In this document: positions 53,986-64,000 of the stretch, one piece after another | Layout: each line of letters starts with the position of its first letter | How positions within the stretch are numbered: position 1 is the stretch's first letter | NCBI GenBank assembly: GCA_029706075.1 | Contig: JAINUG010000138.1 | Coordinates: 310,001 to 374,000 of the forward strand | Source: Aldrovandia affinis | Taxonomy: Eukaryota; Chordata; Actinopteri; Notacanthiformes; Halosauridae | Reading direction: 5' to 3' | Length of the DNA: 64,000 nt | Translations under genes and position numbers: made by a program | Notes under the pieces: model-generated | Told to the model about the DNA's origin: nothing | Seen by the model: only the letters and a program-made list of their open reading frames with translations | The model's database searches: none

Positions 53986-55949
53986 GTAAATACTCATTTT
54001 GGCTTCTAAACTATTGCCCAGACAACGGCACTGAGAGCTCCCTCTTCCTTTCTTCCTGTCGAGTGTTCTGCCTGACTTAACAAACTCAATGTATCCTACC
54101 AACCCTCCCCTCCCACAACCCCTCACCCCTACAGAACCCACCCCCTGCCCCCACCTCCCATCACCACTGCCACCACCACCATGTGGACTGAACCAGAGTG
54201 ACCCAACACAGACATATACTGATGGAGGGGAGGCTGAGCAGCTAATGGGCACCAAATCAACAAGCAGGTTTTATTTGAATGCATGCAGAGGAATATTTAC
54301 ACAACAACACCTATAGTGTTCTACTGGCCCCCCAAGACTTAAAATCCACACATACAACTAAAAACACACACATAAACCCCTGCTCACTCACCTCACAAAA
54401 GTGAAAATAAGTTTGCATCAGTGTAGAAAGGGAGTATCCACAGATGCTTTAGCTTGTGCAGGAAGTGATGCATTTATACATTCAAATGTGTTTCCTGTTT
54501 ATTTCTCTGACAAAACATATTTAAACAAGTGTGTATCTTTTTTTTTAAAGAAACATCTGGTGGCAAGTTTATGAGTTTATCTTGTGTGCCACAGATGCAA
54601 CTACAGAGGATTTTTATCACTCTCTTTACAATTGTTTCCCTCTGGAAATATGGTAATTATATCAAGATTTATGTGCTAAATACATAATTTCATATATGGC
54701 TGGCATGGTAGGTTTTCTTATGGTCACAGACAAATCTTTTATGGATAAGAATTTAATATATACAGAAAGCTTTGCGATTCATCTCCACTCTAAACAATGT
54801 GACAGCTGTGAAATATTTATCATTACATTTACTGTATATCACTCCATTGCAAGGGTTATATCACTCTCTTGCAGTTTATTCCAAAAAGGATCTGGGCAGA
54901 TTGTAAGACGTATGCAGGGAACAGTGCATCTATCATCTATGGTTGGGGATGTGGAACATTTTGGCTTAGATGTAGACTTGTGATTTTGCACAGAAATGCT
55001 CATGCACCATATGTCATTCTAAATTATTTGTTGATATAACTTCTTATATTTCTTCACAACGACTGTTCACAACTATTATACTGTAATAAAAAGATCCACA
55101 TACATTTTTTGTAAAGATGAAATTTTAACTATTCAAGCTTTTCAGTAACCCAATGTTATTATGTTGCCAATCTTAAATATTTATCCAACTTTAAAATGTC
55201 ACCTCAGGTGTCCAAGTTTATTAAGGTGAGGTTTCCCATCAGTGGCTTGATTTTCTGGACATCGATTAGGGAGTTCATAACTTGTGGCAGTAAATCCAAA
55301 ATGGAATATAAATTTGTAATAGAAGTGAATTGTGCTCATATTTCAGCTTTTAGCTTAAAAACAGAGATGCATAGATCAAAACATTTTTGTCATTAACCAT
55401 GTAAACAATATCTGCTCTCAATTTTGTATCATAAAGATGATTCTAAAGATTCAAAGGTTTTGCCATACTGCTTCCATCAGTGAAATGGGGTCATTGGTGG
55501 CATTCTGTTAAAACTGCACAAATAGCATGTATATATACACAGATAACAAAATACGGGAAACAGCAGATAAAAAATAACTTGAAGTAACTAAATCACAATT
55601 AAAAAGGACTCTATACATGTTTCATAGTAATGTCAATACAAATTACCAATATGTTTCTGCTATAAAAGACGTTTTTAAATCAACACATTAATAAGTGAGT
55701 TTCTAAAGCAATATAATAGATTTAACAAAGTTTGAAGAGGTCAAATAGTTGGTCCCTGAATTGCAAGTGTGTCAGTCACAGAAATGGCAAAAATATAAGG
55801 GTAAGGGTAACCATGTCGAAAATCAAGGAAAAACAAGGGAAAACTGCAACAATGGAATAGACAGTCACTTAACAGGATAGCTGCTAAAAAACACAAAACA
55901 ATACCCTAAAAAATTACCACACCTCCGTGATACAGTCTCAACAGAAATT
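53986..55949. other. Unassigned sequence
   Basis: A C-rich patch at 54.09-54.18 kb and a T run at 54.54 kb; otherwise AT-rich with no recognisable gene. Confidence 0.45.
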
Positions 55950-56290
55950 GTATGTCATAAGCTTCACAAAGCTGATATTTATATTAGGGCTGCCATTTGG
56001 AAACCGCTTGTAACCAACGCTAGTGTGCAACAACACATCACCTGGCGAAATGAGCACAAAACATGGACTTCTGACCAGTGGAAGAATGTAATATGGTCTT
56101 ATGAGTCATCTTTTACTCTTTTTCCTACATCTGGATGGGTTTATGTTTGGAGAAAGCCAAAGGAAGCCTTCAACCCACATTGTCTGTTCCCAACGATTAA
56201 ACATGGTGGTGGATCTGTTATGGCATCCATGGCCTCCCCAATCACCAGATCTAAACAGGAGCCCAAATCCTCATTACTTAATAAATATTC
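55950..56290 (+). pseudogene. Tc1-like transposase relic, family G
   Basis: The 56025-56324 frame contains ITWRNEHKTWTSDQWKNVIW followed by SYESSFTLF, where Tc1 transposases have SDES; the first catalytic aspartate is replaced by tyrosine. After KHGGGSVMAS the sequence jumps to PQSPDLN (near 56245-56260, another frame), omitting the second-D region. No TIRs were found. Confidence 0.78.
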
Positions 56291-57793
56291 ATATATTGTT
56301 TGGTGTTTCTGTTATTTTCTCTAGCCCCAGTATGCATGTGTGTGTGAGAGAGTGGGTGTGTAAAGGTGAAATACCTATTTTTATTTTATGGTTCACAAGA
56401 TCGACACATCACATTTTGATAATATTCCTGTTAAAAGTGTTTGATTGAGGCAAAAGTTAGACTCTAGCTGGTGTGGCAACAGTGTCGTAAAGAAAAGGAA
56501 TTTCTGAACAGCTGGTTTCACTTTTTCTCTTTTCCTTTCTTCAGTTTCTCCAGTGTTTGTGTTCAGTCAGTTTTCAATGCGGCAGTGGCCATATGTTAGA
56601 AATATGGAAATATACAGAATATTTTCAATTTATTTTAAATGTTTAGTTAATGCCTCCAACTTGTTCTTTTTCCTTATGTTTTGAGAGGAAACTATGCCAA
56701 ATAGATACAATTTTATTAGGAGACCGATTATGTATACCTAATCAAATCTAGTTGATTAGGTAGGGGCCTACCTAATAAACTGTTTTAAGGGCAGGTCAAC
56801 CCAAGGAAGGACAACCCAGAATAATAATGTTTGGTTTCTCTGGAGGGACAGACAAAGCCAAATATGACAGCTGTCCATGGACATCTTTCAACAATTGAGC
56901 ATACAGGACTTCAAGACTACAAGTCTGAAATGCACAAATAATGGTTTCATGAGAGAACTGTTATAGCTGTAAATACCCATCATCCCCTATTATGTGGGCA
57001 TTCACATAATAGGGAGCTGGGAGCTCTTCTTTGTAAAGGGACCTGTTATTTCCAGATAGAAATGATTCACTCTGTCACATTAAACATTAAACAGAAGCAC
57101 ATTATGGACTAATACATTCGTCAAGATAGCATATATATTTCTGATTCACTTTTGTATTTCTTCACAGGGACTATCTACTAACCTCCTGGAATTTGGAGGG
57201 ATGAGGTCCATCTGACCCCTGGCCTAAAGTTGCTGAGGACTCTAAAGCCTCAAGAATCTTGAGAACTTTGTACAGTATCCAGGAATCCCATCAGATACTT
57301 GAATAAATGACGTATTCATAGCCTTCACAAACATCAATCTTGCAAATGACACACAGAGCTGGCCATCACAAGACCTGAGTCACCCTGTCAAACTTAAAAG
57401 TGGATTTTTATTTTATTTAGCATTTCTGAATCCTAATGGCATTATCCAAAATGAAAATTGAGTGATCGATTTATTTATTGACTGATTGAAATGGTAGGGT
57501 GCACTGCTGTAGGATCGATGGCAGAGGCTGATGAGGGACAGCTTGGCTACTATGGTGCAAACCCAACACAAGTGGAACACATGAAGACTCAATGCCAGTT
57601 ACTTTAGTGCCATCATAAGCCTTCACAGACAAAATAACTCAATAGTATGAGACCCAGTCTGTGTGAAAGCAAACAAATAACAACACACCACAACCACAAG
57701 ATTTTAAAACCTTCAGGAACATAAATTTCATTCCCTCATTTTTGTGAATATTCCATAATGCCATGCTCTAAATAGGTCCATCATTCAGCATAT
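56291..57793. other. Unassigned AT-rich sequence
   Basis: Nothing recognised. Confidence 0.45.
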
Positions 57794-58175
57794 TGTAGCG
57801 CCCGAGTAGGCGCGTGCTATGGCGTCATTGTGGAGGGGAAATACCTCTCCACCCGCTGAGAACCCCGGGTCTAATTCCCCAGCTGAAGGACATAAACACG
57901 AATTAAGAACTATTAAAAGGTGCGCTCTCCCTCAGGTGCGTTGTTGGGAGTAGGTACAAGATTGGGTGGGTGAGAGTTTGGCGAGAGAGAGAAAGTTTTG
58001 TTTGTGATTATTATTTTGTGGCAATCGGACGGATTCTTTTTTTGATAAACGACAACGGATTGGACGACGACGACGATGACGGGAGCGGCGTATTCCTGTA
58101 ATTAATAAATCTGTTTTGATTTTGAACTGTCTCCATTTTTTTGCCTTTAGCCTAATCTGAATCCCAAATCATACA
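57794..58175 (+). mobile_element. Possible solo LTR
   Basis: It begins TGTAGCGCCCGAG and may end CATACA. Inside are a TATA-like attaaaagg (about 57912), a purine-rich stretch, a (gac) cluster and attaataaatct (58100-58111) as a polyadenylation signal. The GC-rich, promoter-like first half contrasts with AT-rich flanks. No target-site duplication was found, so the right border is uncertain. Confidence 0.5.
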
Positions 58176-58375
58176 AGGCAGCTGAAACACTATATCAAAT
58201 CCCACATGTTAATGTAATGTTTTTGCCCGGAAATATTAATTTGAATGATTCCCCTCTGAATTTCACAATTACCATTGGTAGGATACATTGAGTTTGTTAA
58301 ATGTTCTTTTGCATTCCTTTGATGGTTTTCCCTTTCAATTATGAAGTTATTCTAATCATTAAGGACCATCTAGGG

Positions 58376-58735
58376 CAGGGGTGTCCAAACTACAGCCCGC
58401 GATAATTGGCCCGCGGCCGCATTCCAATATAATGGAATATGGCCCGCGCATGAAACTTGCACTTGACTGAGTTGTAATTCTTAGTTTCACCACTAGTGGA
58501 GCCACCCGTATTCATTGAACACTCCGCGAAATAAACGAACTGGTCTCAGCTTTTTTCGCGTAGCACCCACCCACCCCACCCCCCCCCCGTCGACAGAAAA
58601 TCCGAGGGGCGTAAGAATTATTTTCGCGTAACACCCCCTCCCCGTCGACAGAAAATGGAGCGCTCTAATAGTGGCCCAGCCTTTCGTATATTTTTCTGTA
58701 TTTGGCCCTCAGTGGAAAAAGTTTGGACACCCCTG
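58376..58735. mobile_element. hAT-type MITE
   Basis: The perfect 16-bp TIRs are CAGGGGTGTCCAAACT at both ends (the right one slightly extended with a mismatch further in). The 8-bp duplication is ATCTAGGG (58368-58375) and ATCTATGG (58736-58743), one mismatch. The 360-bp body is GC-rich with ggcccgcg motifs and no ORF. A C run lies at about 58575-58590. Confidence 0.9.
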
Positions 58736-58743
58736 ATCTATGG

Positions 58744-60114
58744 CATTAATTCACATTCTGCATAATGTTATTTATACCAGAAACACAGCTTTAAGTGCAC
58801 AAAATATTGATAATATCATTATGCTTACTTCATTTTGAAGTGCGTGGCATGGTTTTTGCAGTCATAGACATGCCCTACCAATGACAGAGAACTATGAGAG
58901 ATCGGGTGGATCTGGGAGGACACTGCCTCCTGCTCAAAGTGAACTTGGTGATTTTGGCTTAAAGTTCCTTATAGACTGAATATTGGATACTGAAATGTTC
59001 CACAAAATTATGAACGGGCATAAAAGTCACTGTATATCCCCATTCTCATTGAAAGAAAAGATTCCTAAATAATCTTTCACATCATGATTTTTGATCTCAT
59101 GAAAATGAAGGTGAGTATTCACTGTGCTTGCAGTCACCCCAAATTCCATTGCTTAGCAAAACAAAAAACAGCTCACCGGGATTTCCCACAGAATTTGAGT
59201 CAACTCATTTGTCCATAAAAGTGATCAATTGATTGTTTATTTATATTGTACTCACATTGAATTGCCCTGTTTTTTGATTGATGATTAGGCCCCCTGAGAT
59301 TTCTGGATGGAGAAAGATAAAAAGACAGATGCAAAAAGGACTCCTCTGTAAATCCCCCAAGCACTTATAAAACCCTGTGCCTCAGTGTAAAACCAAAATC
59401 AACAACAGATAAGTCTCTGCTGTGTGTGTTCCCTTTGATCTCAGAGACCCCCCTCTCAAGAAGATTCCACACAAAACCTGGAGTGTGGGGTGGAAAGGGG
59501 GGTCTTGTCACAATACACATCTATTCAATGTGTGTATCAGTTCCTGGAACTGGTTTTTCACACCTGTCGTGTGGGGCCTTTAGACAGCCTTCCTTCCTGT
59601 GGGTACAGTCACAGATATTCATGTGTTAAATTCAGACTCTTCTGATTTTTAAGTTAAAGTTCAGGTGTCATTTTTTCCCGCATTGTTCATGAGTACAAAT
59701 ACAGCCGTCATTCAATTTGAATACTCTCAGGTCGATGTGTGACACTTAAGACCAGTGTCATGGTTGAAACATGTTGCTTTTGGCCTTTATTAATAAAGAT
59801 AAAGATTCCGTTTTTTATTTGTGATTTTTCTCCCTATTTGGAATGTTAAATTGTATGTGGTTTCTGGCCCCAGTCAACATTAGCATTACAAGGAATTGAT
59901 AACAAACTATGGGACACATTTTTTATTTAAGATGTTATTTTTTAAGACAGCAGAATCAAAAAATAACAAGAGGCCCTAAAGTAGACTTTAGAGGAATTCC
60001 ATAGGTAATTGGTGCAACTGGAGGATATATGATCACCATAAGAAACTAAACCTTTTCTGCCTGAGAGATACAGGCAGTGAATAAGAAACAGAACCACCAA
60101 TGTAAAGTATTTTA
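58744..60114. other. Unassigned sequence
   Basis: Nothing recognised. Confidence 0.45.
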
Positions 60115-60425
60115 ATAGGGTAGCCTATTGGCCACCGCATGTGGCAAGTATGGCCTGTATGCGCTGTAGCATCATCTACCAGGAATTCTGCTGGAGGAAT
60201 AAAACACCATGTTTCCATGAGACAGTGGATAGAATAGTTGATGGAACTGGAAAATACTTAGGCAGGCATAATACTCAGGCATAATACCAGTCTATCTCAT
60301 AAATGCTTGATTGGATTCAGATCTGGTGACTGACATATGGATAATGTCAGTGTCATGCTCCTCAAATCATTGGGAAACTACTCATGCTCTGTGGATGGGG
60401 GCATTGGCATCTTGAAAGATGCCCA
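60115..60425 (-). mobile_element. Tc1-like transposon relic, family F copy 2
   Basis: On the minus strand a PDLNPIEH-like block can be read around 60310-60335 (from ttggattcagatctggtgac on the plus strand), followed by the typical post-E helix region and ccatgtttccatgagacagt. It matches the relic at 10188-10440 around ctgtggatgggggcatt. Several stops; no TIRs seen. Confidence 0.6.
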
Positions 60426-63400
60426 TCACTGCAAGAAAGAAATGCTCTGTTGACAGTTGCAGACTTCCAACTGGAATACACACTTCGTAGGACTTGAGAC
60501 CAAATGTTTTTACTTGCGACTTGACTTGGACTTTGAATCCTTTACTTTATGGGGCTTGATAAAATATGTCAAGCTGGGAAACTTGAATATATTACAGTTA
60601 TTAAAGCTTAGTAATGCAGCAAACATTGTATTATATGTAAGACATAAAACATGTCATGCATATACAAGAATATATGGCATGCCAGGTGTAGTGAGTTGGC
60701 CAGAGGCTGAAAGCTATGCTATGGCTAATTATCAATTTGCAGGGCTGCCAGCCACAGTCAGCATTGGCATGGTCCAGATTCAATACCAGATTGTGAAACC
60801 CTTCCACAGACCAGAACAGTACCTTAAAATGATGAGCCACCAGCAGCCCCAATAAAAATAAATATAATCATATGTTAAGATGCATTTAATCAGTTTTAAT
60901 CAAGTACAAAACAGTCTTAAAATCACATTTGACACATGAAGACTAGTTCCTGTAGTTAGGTAGCTGGTAGCAGACTTTCAATTCTCCATAGCACTAGCTG
61001 GTTATCTAGCTAGCGTTTAATTGTTAGTGAAGACATTGTGAAATTACATAGGTAGCTAAGTAGCTAGCTAACTAGTCCTCCTTTGCTGTTTGTTGCTGGA
61101 GCAAAAGCAACGAGTACTGATTATCTGTGAAACCTTCTTTTCAACCAATACTCAGTCACAGAAGTCACCCACGATTTAAGCCAGAGCATATAGTTGTGCT
61201 CCAGTTCCAAGAGATAAAAGCCATACAACTCTTCTCATGCCTTTAAAAATCATGTTCCCGTTTGTGTGTTGCTTCTGGTCTGTGAAGCAAACTGGTTTTC
61301 GGAAGCCAGTATCCAAAAGTTTTTGTCTTGTCTCATTGACACATTTGTCTTAAATTAAATTGTCTGTAATTAGCTTGCCAGACAAGGGTTGCAGTGAACA
61401 GTGATTCAGTCAACAGTGTTTCTGGCCACAATTCACAATTCACTGGGTATCAAACCAAAAAACCCTGAAAAAATTAAAGGAATGTAATGTGTTACATGTT
61501 TACCTATTTCTTTCCTGAGCTAACATTATTTTGTTTATGAAAAACAAAACTCACTAATGTTAACGTTTGAAATATTGATTTATGCATTGTGATTTAGAAC
61601 TGTGATGAGACTAGTGATTCCAGATTGAGAAATGTCCATACCAGGTTACATTAAAATACTATGTTATAATTATTCCAATCTCAAATCTTCATATTGTAAT
61701 CTGCAGTTTTATCAATCTGACCAGCTTCATCCTCTTCTTTGCTAATATTTGTTAATGTTGACCAACTATCAACAATGTATTACTAAAACATGTACAATGC
61801 AGTAAATAATGACTTATTCATCATTTAGTGTGGTTTGGCTAGTGGTGGTATTAACAAGAAGTAGGATTTTGTCTTGATGGAGAATTTGTCATTTGAGAAC
61901 TTTCTCTTTTTTTATTTCAGTTGGGTAGATGCATAAACCTTAACCATCCAAAGTTGCTCAGAGTGGTTTCCTCTTTGCTGTTAATCTAGGCAGTACGATT
62001 TCAAATCCCAGATTATTATTATTATCATTATTATTATAACCTCTAGGGAGCACTGGCTAAATTATATACTTGCACTGACTCCAAGTAACCTCAAACTTTT
62101 TTTCTTTCAGCCTCAGAATAAGGCTTGTCAGTGTTAATGAAGCCTGATAAAAAACAGGATTTCAGCATTGTCTCTCAATGCCTATGATCAGAGTACTTTC
62201 GTGTCCGTTCTCGCCTATTGAAATCCTCTGCCCCAATTGGTTGGCTGTAACAGGAGACAGGGCTTTTTGTTGGGGTTAATAATACCACAGGAACAGGAGA
62301 CAGAAACAGGAAAGGGCCTTTAATTGCTGTAGCAGAATTAGTCAACCTCTTGCCTGGGTTCATTTTTTTGGTACTATAAAGAATGTAATGCAAATAACCC
62401 AATATGTTTTGTTGTTGTTGAGGAAAACACATACATTTATGTTGTTTCTATAAAAATGAAATAAAGCTGCTATATAGCTGTTTTTGCTGAAAAGCTAATA
62501 TTTTTGTTGTGGATTGCTTAATGGTGTTGCTGATTAAAGCTTGCAACTCATTTGGGGATATTGTTATTCTTATTTAATTTTACTTATAAAAAGGAAATAA
62601 TAGTTGTATCCACAAATTCAGTCTGAAAATCAGTTTCTGTCAGAAATTGTGGCTAAAACTATTCATGTTTCAGTAGAAATTAATAAATGAAATTAACAAA
62701 CTAGGAAATAAACCAACTATCTGAAAAGGACAAACTGAAACAAGGAAGGAATAAATATTTAAACAGACATAATATTTAATTACACTATTGGAAATGCCAC
62801 AATGTTATTTGAACAGATTCATAAAAGCATACAGCAATATAAAAATGTGAGTAATCTGAGTAACCCCCAGTGAACTGCTCACCTGTTGACCTCTTATACC
62901 ACACTCAAGAGTCCACTACTCCCTAACAATGGCTGAAGGGGGCTTTGAGAGTAGTCTCCTATTGTAATGAACGTGGGTGTGGGTGGGGTGTGAATGGGGG
63001 TTGGGGGGTAGGGTAAACCAGCAGTGGAGAGGTTAACAGTAGCTCAGACCCCACCTCCATTCCAGTCTGACATCCTCCGTGACCCCCACCCACCACCCAC
63101 CACCCCTCATCCCCCTCACTCCAACCCCCAGCTGAGCTCTGGACACACTAAAAGTCTGCAAAGCCTCCCCATTGTCATTCCTTGCACGGGATCACCGAGC
63201 TCGGTGAAAAAGCGACTGGCAGCTCAAACAGAACCCTGTGATAGGACCCTGCTCTATCTAATCAAGGGCAAGGGGTCACTTCCGAACAACTGGGCAATAA
63301 AAGATTATTTCCAGCCACGGAGCAGAGAGGCCGTTGTAGGGGGTGGCAGGCAGTGTTCAGAGCTGTCTGTGTGGGAGGAAGTGAAGTGAATTTAAAAAAA

Positions 63401-64000
63401 AGCTAACAGACGAGAACCATCTGGCTGGATACGTGGTATAATCTTCTGAAAAAAAAGGGGGGTAGCAAAAACAAGGTCCCCCCCCCACACACACATGCAC
63501 ATAGACACACAGATTGGGTTTTATGTATTTAGGTTCATTTTTTCAAATTTCTCTTTTAAAATATTTTGGGGGGTTTTAAAAGGAGGGTTTCTAGAAAAAA
63601 AATAACAATGAGGCAGGGGTGGTTGCAGCCAGCAAGCCTGACCTGGTCTCTCACAGTGGCCTCAGAGAGAGTTGAGGACATGATGTCATCACTGTGAGAC
63701 TAAGCGGGCGGCCAAACGTTAGCTCACATGAACACATCAACATAGTACAGGCACGCACATATCAAGAATCTCATTCACTCATAGCTGATGTGCTCCAAAG
63801 TTCAAGCGGAAAGCCAATTCAGAACACATTGCTCTGGCTCTCACTCATGTGAGTGATTACAGCGCTTCATCTATTAAGGATGTGATTGAATTCTAAATTA
63901 ATCTGGAGCCATGGCTATTTCCAGAAAGGTCCATGAAAATTCAAGATTGCATTTTGTTTCCAATTACTTCCCTTGGGCTAGAAGGAGGAACCATTTGTGA
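60426..64000. other. Unassigned sequence to window end
   Basis: No gene or transposon recognised. The 132-codon frame at 60457-60855 and the 121-codon frame at 63024-63389 have no domain signature; the latter is Pro/His-rich because of a C-rich patch. The last 250 bp have balanced complexity and could be conserved non-coding DNA, which cannot be judged from one sequence. Confidence 0.45.

Noticed and set aside
53803-54255. 150-codon minus-strand frame rich in Pro and Ser
   Set aside because: Translation of a minisatellite and adjacent C-rich tract.
63024-63389. 121-codon frame near the window end
   Set aside because: Pro/His-rich because of a C-rich patch; no domain and no conserved motif.
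1-64000. CRISPR array or prokaryotic operon structures
   Set aside because: No regularly spaced short repeats; the repeat content is eukaryotic (Tc1, LINE, SINE, hAT, LTR).

Overview
This window looks like intergenic or intronic DNA from a ray-finned (teleost) fish. The evidence is its mix of repeats: many Tc1/mariner families, L2 and L1 LINEs, tRNA-headed SINEs whose tails match the L2 3' end, a chromodomain Ty3/Gypsy element, and hAT- and Harbinger-like MITEs. I could not assign a species. I found no host exon, rRNA, functional tRNA or CRISPR array. Every long open frame that I can explain belongs to a transposable element.

Layout. 1-7.8 kb: a Tc1 cut by the window edge, a tandem duplication, SINEs on both strands, a 985-bp TIR element and a Tc1 carrying a LINE fragment. 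7.8-16.4 kb: mostly unique AT-rich DNA with one Tc1 relic and one SINE with an L2-like tail. 16.4-32.0 kb: an almost unbroken stack of elements, in order a Tc1 split by a SINE, a Tc1 fragment, a solo LTR, a Tc1, a complete LTR element (20348-23671), an L2, an L1, a second L2, and a Tc1 split by a TIR element. 32.0-34.6 kb: unique DNA. 34.6-41.5 kb: a decayed chromodomain Gypsy element on the minus strand with a 2.7-kb L2 inserted in its reverse transcriptase. 41.5-44.8 kb: mostly unique DNA. 44.8-51.3 kb: two Harbinger-like elements, a solo LTR, a hAT-type element and a TIR element that hosts a second copy of the first Tc1 family. 51.3-64 kb: mostly unique DNA with small MITEs, one minisatellite, two Tc1 relics and one possible solo LTR.

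The most notable item is the LTR element at 20348-23671. Its two LTRs are nearly identical, it has a polypurine tract, and it holds one intact 646-codon frame and nothing else. That frame encodes a perfect CX2CX4HX4C zinc knuckle followed by about 270 residues of predicted coiled coil. There is no protease, reverse transcriptase or integrase, so it looks like a Gag-only, non-autonomous retroelement with an unusual domain order. A diverged solo LTR of the same family lies about 0.7 kb away in the opposite orientation.

The elements do not form a pathway. They record successive insertions, and target-site duplications let many of the events be ordered. Several copies show deletions ending at short repeats. 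L2-type machinery is the plausible source of mobility for the SINE whose tail it shares. No autonomous partner for the Gag-only LTR element is visible here.
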